A stretch of DNA of 16,925 nt from Pseudolachnospira sp964507035 (GTDB lineage: Bacteria; Bacillota; Clostridia; Lachnospirales; Lachnospiraceae). Positions 1-5,706 of the stretch are shown in pieces. The position numbers and the translations under genes were made by a program. Within the stretch, counting starts at the first letter, position 1. Each line of letters starts with the position of its first letter. The notes under the pieces are model-generated. The model ran no database searches and had not been told where the DNA came from. It saw only the letters and a list, made by a program, of their open reading frames with translations. Location of the stretch: assembly GCA_964507035.1 (NCBI GenBank), contig CAZDOQ010000027.1, positions 1 through 16,925 on the forward strand, written 5' to 3'.

Positions 1-59
1 ACGCTGCTGGCGCGCGAGGTGGAAATCAGGCGATGGGCCGCACAAAAGGGGGCTCGTTT
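1..59. other. Left edge, unassigned
   Basis: No gene can be assigned here. All three forward frames are open at the left edge (frame 1 stops at 85-87, frame 3 at 150-152, frame 2 at 173-175). The end of an upstream forward gene could lie here, most plausibly in frame 1, but there is no recognisable motif. A good promoter begins at base 60, so most of 60-174 is leader of the next gene. Confidence 0.3.
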
Positions 60-88
60 TTGCTTTTCCCGCTATTTCTGTGTATAAT
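60..88 (+). promoter_or_regulatory. Sigma-A promoter for nfo
   Basis: TTGCTT at 60-65 and a consensus TATAAT at 83-88 are separated by exactly 17 bases. The predicted transcription start is near base 95, giving a leader of about 80 bases before the endonuclease IV start codon. I see no clear structured element in that leader. Confidence 0.75.
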
Positions 89-174
89 GGAAAGGAGACA
101 GAAGATGGAGAAGAGGAAAAGAAAACAGAAAAGCTTCAGTTCCGGCTTTTGATCAACGAACAGCAGGTGGTGTG

Positions 175-1014
175 ATGAGAAATATAGGAGCGCATATGTC
201 CATTGCCAAGGGGCTGGCGAAGACCGCGGAGAACGTGGTGGCCATGGGGGCCAACACCATGCAGATCTTCAGCCGGAATCCCAGAGGTTCCAATTTTAAA
301 ATCCCTGCAGACCGGGAAGTGGAGGTCTTCCAGCGGATCCGCCGGGAACACCATTTCGGGCCGTTGTTGGCCCACGCTCCCTACACCTTGAATTTGGCCA
401 GCAACCAGGATCGGGTGTACGAGTTTGCTTGCACTGTGATCCGGGAGGATGTGGCCCGCATGGACCAGCTGGGCATGGAACTGCTGGTGTTCCATCCGGG
501 CAGTCATACCGGCATTGGGGAGGAAGCCGGTATCCGGAATATTGCGGCGGGATTGAACCAGGCCATCACCGGGACAGAACGGATCCAGGTGCTGCTGGAG
601 ACCATGTCCGGAAAGGGGACGGAGATCGGATACCGGTTTGAGCAACTCCGGGCCATCAGGGAGCAGACGGAACACCCGGAGAAGATTGGCGTCTGCCTGG
701 ACACCTGCCACGTGTTTGCCGCTGGTTATGACATAGTGGGAAATCTGGACGGGGTTTTGGAGGAATTTGACCGGGTTTTGGGGCTGGTGCAGCTCCGGGC
801 CATCCACCTAAACGACAGCCTGATGCCCTTTGGCTCCCGGAAGGACCGGCACGCGGTGCTGGGCGGCGGCCAGATCGGCTTTGGGCCGCTGTTTGCGGTG
901 CTGGAGCATCCGGCCCTCCGGGAATTGCCGGTCTTTCTGGAGACGCCCCGGGATGACGCGGGCCACGGGGCGGAGATCCGCATGCTCCGGGAGCGGCTGG
1001 GGGAGGCAGGCTGA
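175..1014 (+). CDS. nfo: Endonuclease IV (deoxyribonuclease IV)
   Basis: AP endonuclease of base excision repair. It cuts the DNA backbone 5' to abasic sites and uses three zinc ions in a TIM barrel. The 279-residue product has the usual family length, and every metal ligand of the E. coli enzyme can be matched by spacing: H67 (LLAHAPY), H107 (VFHPGSH), E142 (LLETMSG), D176 and H179 (CLDTCH), H211 (IHLNDS), D224 and H226 (KDRH) and E256 (FLETP). The ATG at 175 is preferred because it gives the typical MRNIGAHMS beginning and has AGGTGG at 165-170. A GTG at 172 would add one residue. It is transcribed from the promoter at 60-88, and the DUF1015 gene downstream has its own promoter. Confidence 0.96.
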   Translation: MRNIGAHMSIAKGLAKTAENVVAMGANTMQIFSRNPRGSNFKIPADREVEVFQRIRREHHFGPLLAHAPYTLNLASNQDRVYEFACTVIREDVARMDQLGMELLVFHPGSHTGIGEEAGIRNIAAGLNQAITGTERIQVLLETMSGKGTEIGYRFEQLRAIREQTEHPEKIGVCLDTCHVFAAGYDIVGNLDGVLEEFDRVLGLVQLRAIHLNDSLMPFGSRKDRHAVLGGGQIGFGPLFAVLEHPALRELPVFLETPRDDAGHGAEIRMLRERLGEAG

Positions 1015-1115
1015 CCGTCCGATCCATACTTTCCTATGTGATTTCCCCCGGCAATGTGGGCGGAGTGGAAACCCTCCGGGAAGTGGTGGAAAAGCTGGCC
1101 TTAAACCCGGAGTAA
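1011..1115 (+). pseudogene. Short coding-like remnant after nfo
   Basis: A frame shifted relative to nfo stays open from the nfo stop to a TAA at 1113-1115. It would encode about 34 residues, ending VEKLALNPE, and uses codons like those of the neighbouring genes. There is no ATG; the possible starts are CTG 1011 (with GGGGGAGG just upstream), GTG 1038 or GTG 1056. It could be the tail of a decayed gene, a very small gene, or chance openness in GC-rich DNA. No family is recognisable. Low confidence. Confidence 0.2.
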
Positions 1116-1122
1116 GAAGTGT

Positions 1123-1152
1123 TTGCCTTCTGGCTCCTCCCTGTGCTATGAT
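1123..1152 (+). promoter_or_regulatory. Extended -10 promoter for the DUF1015 gene
   Basis: TTGCCT (1123-1128) and TATGAT (1147-1152) are separated by 18 bases. TGTGC directly upstream of the -10 box is an extended -10 element. The predicted start near 1159 gives a leader of roughly 55 bases. Confidence 0.65.
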
Positions 1153-1212
1153 ACAGAGGAATGTCCGAGACTTTCCCGGCATGGGAACTTGGGAGAAGGA
1201 GTATAGCGAAAG

Positions 1213-2451
1213 ATGGCAGTTTTGAGACCTTTTGCGGCCATTCGGCCGGTACCGGAACTGGCGGAGCAGGTGGCGGCTCTGCCCTATGATGTAATGAACA
1301 GCGAAGAGGCCCGTCAGATGGTGGAGGGAAATCCCTATTCCTTTCTTCATGTGGACCGGGCGGAGATCGATCTGGATCCGTCCCTAGATCCCTATAATCC
1401 CCGGGTCTATGAGAAGGCGGCGGAAAACCTGCAGCGGATGATCCGGGAAGGGGTCTACCAACAGGACCCGAAGTCCTGCTATTACCTGTACCGCCAGGTA
1501 ATGAACGGCCACGCCCAGGCCGGCGTGGTGGGCTGCGCCTCCATAGACGACTACCTGCACAACCACATCAAAAAGCATGAGCTGACCCGGGCGGAGAAGG
1601 AGGAGGACCGGATCCGCCATGTAGACGTGTGCAACGCCAACACGGGCCCCATTTTTCTGACCTGCCGCCCTCAGGTGGAAATGCAGCGGCTGATGGACGC
1701 CTGGATCCGGGAGCACCGGCCGGCCTATGACTTTACGGCGGAGGACGGCATTGGCCATACGGTGTGGGTGGTAGACGACCCGGTGGTGATCCGGCAGTTG
1801 GAGACGGTGTTTGGGACTATTCCGGACTTTTACATTGCAGACGGGCACCATCGGGCCGCTTCTGCCGTGAAAGTGGGGCTGAAGCGGCGGGAAAGCCTGG
1901 GTTCCTACACCGGGGAGGAGGAGTTCAACTTCTTTCTTTCGGTCGTGTTCCCCAGCGATCAGCTCTCCATCTGGGATTACAACCGGGTGGTGGCGGATTT
2001 AAACGGCCTTTCCGGGCAGGAGTTTCTGGAAAAGGCCGGGGAGAACTTTGAAGTGGAGCCGCTGGCAGCCATGGAAAAACCATCGGAAAAGCACACCATG
2101 CACCTGTATCTGGAAGGCCGGTGGTACCGGCTCCGGGCTAAGGCGGGAACCTTCCGAAAGGAGGACCCGGTGGAGCGGCTGGATGTCTCCATCCTGCAGA
2201 ACAATCTGCTGGCGCCGGTGCTGGGAATAGAGGACCCGCGGACGGACACGCGGATTGAGTTTGTGGGCGGTATCCGGGGCCTTTCGGAACTGGTGCGGCT
2301 GGTGAACGGCGGCAAGGCGGCGGCCTTTGCCATGTATCCCACCACGCTGGAAGATCTGATGGACATTGCAGACTCCGGGAATATCATGCCCCCCAAGTCC
2401 ACCTGGTTTGAGCCTAAGCTTCGGAGCGGGCTGTTTATTCACACGCTGTAG
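1213..2451 (+). CDS. DUF1015 family protein
   Basis: A 412-residue member of the DUF1015 family (COG4198), a normal length for the family. Visible conserved blocks are RPFAAIRPVPEL with LPYDV at residues 5-27, a KHELTRAEKEEDRIRH block at 121-136, and YIADGHHRAASA at 207-218. The last resembles the DGHHR/GHRR-type motif of ParB/sulfiredoxin-fold proteins, some of which are nucleotide-dependent free-serine kinases. A small-molecule kinase or nucleotide-binding role is therefore conceivable but is inference only. No signal peptide or membrane segment is seen, so it is probably cytosolic. The start is supported by AAGGAG at 1196-1201, with a rather long 11-base spacing. It appears monocistronic: own promoter upstream, possible terminator and a new promoter downstream. 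Confidence 0.9.
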   Translation: MAVLRPFAAIRPVPELAEQVAALPYDVMNSEEARQMVEGNPYSFLHVDRAEIDLDPSLDPYNPRVYEKAAENLQRMIREGVYQQDPKSCYYLYRQVMNGHAQAGVVGCASIDDYLHNHIKKHELTRAEKEEDRIRHVDVCNANTGPIFLTCRPQVEMQRLMDAWIREHRPAYDFTAEDGIGHTVWVVDDPVVIRQLETVFGTIPDFYIADGHHRAASAVKVGLKRRESLGSYTGEEEFNFFLSVVFPSDQLSIWDYNRVVADLNGLSGQEFLEKAGENFEVEPLAAMEKPSEKHTMHLYLEGRWYRLRAKAGTFRKEDPVERLDVSILQNNLLAPVLGIEDPRTDTRIEFVGGIRGLSELVRLVNGGKAAAFAMYPTTLEDLMDIADSGNIMPPKSTWFEPKLRSGLFIHTL

Positions 2452-2453
2452 GG

Positions 2454-2495
2454 GCGCTGCCTCTGCAAAAAGAAAAATCCCCAGCGCAGATTTTT
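2454..2495 (+). terminator. Possible terminator after the DUF1015 gene
   Basis: GCGCTG (2454-2459) can pair with CAGCGC (2482-2487). Alternatively TCTGC (2462-2466) can pair with GCAGA (2486-2490), immediately followed by TTTTT (2491-2495). Both stems are short with large loops, so this is a weak call supported mainly by position. Confidence 0.35.
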
Positions 2496-2526
2496 AGCAA
2501 GGCCTGAAAAAACCTTTGAATTTTCC

Positions 2527-2555
2527 TTGCATCCCCTTAGGGAACGTGTTATACT
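2527..2555 (+). promoter_or_regulatory. Promoter of the folate operon
   Basis: TTGCAT (2527-2532) and TATACT (2550-2555) are separated by 17 bases, with TGT directly before the -10 box giving an extended -10. The predicted start is near 2562, about 35 bases before the riboswitch aptamer. The leader to folE is roughly 280 bases. Confidence 0.8.
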
Positions 2556-2595
2556 ATGGTGACAAAAGAATAGACCTGATCAAGGCGCAGATGCG

Positions 2596-2696
2596 TTTGC
2601 AAAATAGGATTTCATGCGTTAAGTGTTCTGCGGATGGGGAGTTGCCGCAGAAACGAAAAGCCTGTCTTACGGTATGGAATCCGCACCCGTTGCAGT
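2596..2696 (+). ncRNA. Tetrahydrofolate (THF) riboswitch aptamer
   Basis: Cis-regulatory RNA that binds reduced folates. The layout matches the known THF aptamer as I recall it: P1 TGCAA 2598-2602 with TTGCA 2690-2694; P2 of nine pairs, GGATTTCAT 2607-2615 with ATGGAATCC 2674-2682; the conserved GCGTTAAGTG 2616-2625; P3 TTCTGCG 2626-2632 with CGCAGAA 2646-2652; a GATGGGGAGTTG pseudoknot-type loop; ACGAA after P3; and CCGCACCCG after P2, matching the conserved GCAUCCG. It lies between a strong promoter and folE, the first enzyme of folate synthesis, as expected for feedback control. A 6S RNA was considered first, but the motif matches and gene context favour THF. Confidence 0.9.
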
Positions 2697-2760
2697 GAAA
2701 GGTAGAAAGGCGGCCACCTGTACCACAGGCGGAGCCGGAACTTTTTGGTATTCGCCTTGC

Positions 2761-2800
2761 AATTCCCCGTTTTCCTGAGAGAACGGGGAATTTTATCTTC
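2761..2800 (+). terminator. Intrinsic terminator, THF riboswitch expression platform
   Basis: AATTCCCCGTT (2761-2771) and AACGGGGAATT (2782-2792) form an 11-pair perfect stem with a 10-base loop, running into TTTTATCTT. It sits between the aptamer and folE, so it would stop transcription of the operon. The aptamer bases CCCGTT (2686-2691) could pair with AACGGG (2782-2787) as an antiterminator. Ligand-bound aptamer would block that pairing, which predicts an OFF switch. The antiterminator is inference. Confidence 0.88.
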
Positions 2801-2844
2801 TGCGGGGGTGTAAACGGCCAGGCAGGCAGAAAAGAGGCACAGCT

Positions 2845-3402
2845 ATGGTAGACAGAGAGAAAATTGAGGCGGCCATCCGGTTGTATCTGGAGGGCATTGG
2901 GGAGGATGTAAACCGGGAAGGCCTGTTGGAAACCCCGTCCCGGATTGCCCGGATGTGCGAGGAAGTGTACGGCGGCATGGATGAGAGTGCGGACGTGCAT
3001 CTGGCAAAACAGTTCACGGTGGAGAACAATGAGCAGGTGCTGGAGAAGGACATTACCTTTTACTCCATGTGCGAACATCACCTTCTGCCTTTTTATGGGA
3101 AGGCCCATATCGCCTATATCCCCAATGGGAAAGTGGTGGGCTTGAGCAAGCTGGCCCGGACCGTGGAGGTGTTTGCCCGGCAGGCCCAGATCCAGGAAAA
3201 GATGACGGTCCAGATTGCAGATGCGCTGGAGAAAAACCTGCATCCCCAGGGCGTCTTTGTGATGGTGGAGGCGGAGCATACCTGCATGACCATGCGGGGG
3301 ATCAAAAAGCCCGGGAGCAAAACGGTGACCACCGTGGCCCGGGGCGCGTTCCGGGAGGACCGGGACCTGCAAAAAATGGTGTTGGATATGGTGAAGGCGT
3401 GA
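2845..3402 (+). CDS. folE: GTP cyclohydrolase I
   Basis: Converts GTP to 7,8-dihydroneopterin triphosphate, the entry step of folate synthesis. The 185-residue product is typical of the short bacterial type. Zinc ligands are visible: C76 and H79 in MCEHHLLPFYG and C147 in EHTCMTMRG. The signatures ETPSRIARM (29-37), IPNGKVVGLSKLAR (92-105) and GSKTVTTVARGAF (157-169) are intact, so this is the zinc-dependent type IA enzyme. The start is supported by AAGAGG at 2832-2837. It is the first gene after the THF riboswitch and terminator; the HD-domain gene starts 22 bases after its stop. Confidence 0.97.
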   Translation: MVDREKIEAAIRLYLEGIGEDVNREGLLETPSRIARMCEEVYGGMDESADVHLAKQFTVENNEQVLEKDITFYSMCEHHLLPFYGKAHIAYIPNGKVVGLSKLARTVEVFARQAQIQEKMTVQIADALEKNLHPQGVFVMVEAEHTCMTMRGIKKPGSKTVTTVARGAFREDRDLQKMVLDMVKA

Positions 3403-3424
3403 GCCTTTGCCGGAAAGGAAAAAA

Positions 3425-3937
3425 ATGAAACGGGTGAATCAGATTTGGAATCATCCGCTGTACCAGGAAAATTTCCGGCTGCTTCTTGCTCAGGAGGCGG
3501 ACCGGAAATTTTGCCGTCATGGGTTGGATCACTGTCTGGACGTGGCCCGGCTGATCTGCCTCTATGAGTGGGAGGCCGGGCGGCAGCCGGACCGGGAGCT
3601 GATCTATGGGGCGGCGCTTCTCCACGACCTGGGCCGGGCGGTGGAGTACCGGGACGGCACGCCCCATGAGGAGGCGGGACAGCGGCTGGCAGCTCAGATT
3701 CTGCCGGATTGCGGGTATAATCCGGAGGAACAGGAGCAGATTTTAAAGGCCATTGGCAGTCACCGAAGCGGCAGCCGTCCAAGCGGCGGCTGTCCGGAAA
3801 CGCACGTTCCGGGGGAGGCCGGGCTGCCGGCCCTGCTGGCCCGGGCGGATAAGGAGGCCCGGTGCTGCTTTGCCTGCCCGGCGGAACCAGAGTGCCGTTG
3901 GAGCGAGGAGAAAAAGAACAAAAATATTCTGCGCTGA
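3425..3937 (+). CDS. HD-domain phosphohydrolase in the folate operon
   Basis: A 170-residue HD-superfamily metal-dependent phosphohydrolase. Likely metal ligands are H36 (GLDHCLDVARL), H67-D68 (ALLHDLGR), H81, H113 (IGSH) and D142 (RADKEAR), which would make a multi-metal site. The C-terminus carries C147, C148, C151 and C157 in a CCFACPAEPECRW block that looks like a small metal-binding finger. The ATG at 3425 is preferred to an upstream in-frame TTG at 3407 because AAAGGA at 3414-3419 sits 5 bases before it. It lies between folE and folP, spaced 22 and 34 bases. No Nudix (FolQ/NudB-type) gene is present in the window, so a role in removing phosphates from dihydroneopterin triphosphate is a reasonable inference. 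The substrate is not shown by the sequence. Confidence 0.88.
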   Translation: MKRVNQIWNHPLYQENFRLLLAQEADRKFCRHGLDHCLDVARLICLYEWEAGRQPDRELIYGAALLHDLGRAVEYRDGTPHEEAGQRLAAQILPDCGYNPEEQEQILKAIGSHRSGSRPSGGCPETHVPGEAGLPALLARADKEARCCFACPAEPECRWSEEKKNKNILR

Positions 3938-3971
3938 AAGCGGTTTTCAGGCAAGCGTACAGGAGGAATTT

Positions 3972-4781
3972 ATGCAGATAGGCAATCGGGAGTTTGACAC
4001 CAAACAGGGCGCATATGTCATGGGGATCCTAAACATCACGCCGGATTCCTTTTCCGACGGGGGCAAGTGGAATCAGATGGATGAAGCCCTGGCCCACGCA
4101 GAGGAGATGATCCGGCATGGGGCGGACATCCTGGATGTGGGAGGAGAGTCCACCCGGCCGGGGCACCAGCAGGTCTCGGAGGAGGAGGAGATTGGCCGGG
4201 TGGTGCCGGTGATTCGGACTCTCCGGGAGCAGTGGGACATTCCCATCTCCGTGGATACCTACAAAGCCTCCGTGGCGGAGGCGGCTCTTTACGCCGGAGC
4301 GGATCTGATCAACGATATCTGGGGACTCAAGTACGATCCCCGGATGGGGGAGGTCATTGCAGCCCACGGAGTGCCCTGCTGCCTCATGCACAACCGGGAC
4401 AATACGGAATACCGGGATCTGATGCCGGATCTGTTGGAGGACCTGCGGGAATCCCTGGGCCTGGCGGACCGGGCAGGGATTCCCCGAGAGAAGATCCTGC
4501 TGGATCCGGGCATTGGGTTTGGCAAGACCCGGGAGCAGAATCTGGCGGTGCTCCGGCAGGTGGGGCAGCTGCGGACCCTGGGCTGCCCGGTCCTGCTTGG
4601 TACTTCCCGGAAGTCTGTGATCGGTCAGACCCTGGATCTGCCGGTGGACCAGCGGGTGGAAGGAACCATCGCCACCTCGGTTCTGGGGGTGATCCAGGGC
4701 TGCACCTTCTTCCGGGTCCACGATGTAAAAGAAAACCTTCGGGCCATCCGGATGACCCAGGCCATCGGATTTTATATTTGA
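3972..4781 (+). CDS. folP: Dihydropteroate synthase
   Basis: Joins p-aminobenzoate to 6-hydroxymethyl-7,8-dihydropterin pyrophosphate; this is the sulfonamide target. It is a 269-residue TIM barrel of usual length with all signature segments: NITPDSFSDG (21-30), DILDVGGESTRPG (52-64), SVDTYK (93-98), LINDIWG (112-118), LDPGIGFGK (177-185), LLGTSRKS (208-215) and FRVHDV (247-252). The reading frame extends further upstream over the HD gene, but the ATG at 3972 is chosen for the strong AGGAGG at 3961-3966 and the conserved N-terminus beginning just before VMGILNITPD. It is the third gene of the riboswitch-controlled operon. Confidence 0.97.
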   Translation: MQIGNREFDTKQGAYVMGILNITPDSFSDGGKWNQMDEALAHAEEMIRHGADILDVGGESTRPGHQQVSEEEEIGRVVPVIRTLREQWDIPISVDTYKASVAEAALYAGADLINDIWGLKYDPRMGEVIAAHGVPCCLMHNRDNTEYRDLMPDLLEDLRESLGLADRAGIPREKILLDPGIGFGKTREQNLAVLRQVGQLRTLGCPVLLGTSRKSVIGQTLDLPVDQRVEGTIATSVLGVIQGCTFFRVHDVKENLRAIRMTQAIGFYI

Positions 4782-4810
4782 ATACGGCGGTAAGACAGGA
4801 GGAGCCAGCC

Positions 4811-5689
4811 ATGGATCGCATTCACATTAAAAATCTGGAGATCTTCGCACACCATGGGGTGTTTCCGGAGGAAAATACCCTGGGCCAAAAATTTGTGATC
4901 TCTGCCACCCTCTATACGGACACGTCCCAGGCGGGCAGAACGGACGATCTGACCCAATCCATTCACTATGGGGAGGTGAGCCAGCGCCTGAAGCGGTACG
5001 TGGAGGAACATACCTTCCGGCTGCTGGAGCGAGTAGCGGAGGGAGCGGCGGAGGATTTGCTACTCCATGTTCCCCGGCTGGAACAGGTGGACCTGGAGGT
5101 GAAAAAGCCCTGGGCTCCGGTGGGCCTGCCGTTAGAGACGGTCTCCGTGGAGATCACCCGGGGGTGGCACACTGCTTACGTGGCCTTGGGTTCCAATCTG
5201 GGGGACCGGGAAGGATATCTGGACGGCGCAGTCCGGGCGCTGCGGGAGACCCGGGGCTGCCAGGTGGAGCGGGTCTCATCCCTCCGGCAGACGGTTCCCT
5301 ACGGCTACACGGACCAGGGGAAGTTTTTAAACGGCTGCCTGCAGCTGCGAACCCTCCTCTCACCCCTGGATCTGCTGGCGCGGCTCCAGGAGATTGAGCA
5401 GGCGGCAGGGCGGGAGCGGAAGATCCACTGGGGCCCTCGGACGCTGGATTTGGATATTCTGCTTTATGATCAGGAGATCCTGAATCTGCCGGCGCTCACA
5501 GTCCCTCACCGGGATATGCAGAACCGGGATTTTGTGCTGTATCCCCTGGAGGAGATCGCCCCCTGGGTCCGGCACCCGGTCCTGGGAAAGACGGTGCTGG
5601 AACTGGCGGAGGCACTGCGGAGCAGAGAGGCTCAGAAAAGAGAAAGTGGGACATGCGAAAGCGAAGATCCCGGAAGCAAAAAGCACTGA
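4811..5689 (+). CDS. folB-folK: Dihydroneopterin aldolase / HPPK fusion
   Basis: Bifunctional 292-residue protein covering two consecutive pterin steps. Residues 1-117 are FolB, which cleaves dihydroneopterin to 6-hydroxymethyl-dihydropterin: HHGVFPEENTLGQKF (14-28) holds the expected Glu, and VKKPWAPVG (97-105) holds the expected Lys. Residues about 120-275 are FolK, which adds pyrophosphate from ATP: YVALGSNLGDR (123-133), WGPRTLDLDILLYD (207-220) with the two Mg-binding Asp of DLDI, and VPHRDMQNRDFVL (231-243). The tail after 275 is charged and probably disordered. The start at 4811 has AGGAGG at 4797-4802. Fused FolB-FolK proteins are known in Firmicutes. The next gene starts 17 bases after the stop. 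Confidence 0.95.
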   Translation: MDRIHIKNLEIFAHHGVFPEENTLGQKFVISATLYTDTSQAGRTDDLTQSIHYGEVSQRLKRYVEEHTFRLLERVAEGAAEDLLLHVPRLEQVDLEVKKPWAPVGLPLETVSVEITRGWHTAYVALGSNLGDREGYLDGAVRALRETRGCQVERVSSLRQTVPYGYTDQGKFLNGCLQLRTLLSPLDLLARLQEIEQAAGRERKIHWGPRTLDLDILLYDQEILNLPALTVPHRDMQNRDFVLYPLEEIAPWVRHPVLGKTVLELAEALRSREAQKRESGTCESEDPGSKKH

Positions 5690-5706
5690 GGAGAGGAGGC
5701 AGAGCC

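Noticed and set aside
105..152. Tiny ORF (15 codons, MEKRKRKQ...) with AAAGGAG just upstream
   Set aside because: The predicted transcription start near 95 leaves most of that ribosome site (91-97) outside the transcript, and the peptide has no recognisable feature.
2516..2698. 60-codon ORF across the folE leader
   Set aside because: It covers the promoter and the THF aptamer, has no ribosome site of note, and the RNA structure explains the sequence.
2562..2760. 6S RNA or other free-standing small RNA in the gap before folE
   Set aside because: The helices and conserved loops fit the THF aptamer, and the position before folE with a terminator fits a cis-regulatory leader better.
3753..3971. 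Upstream extension of folP over the HD-domain gene
   Set aside because: It is arginine-rich shadow sequence; AGGAGG at 3961-3966 and family alignment place the start at 3972.
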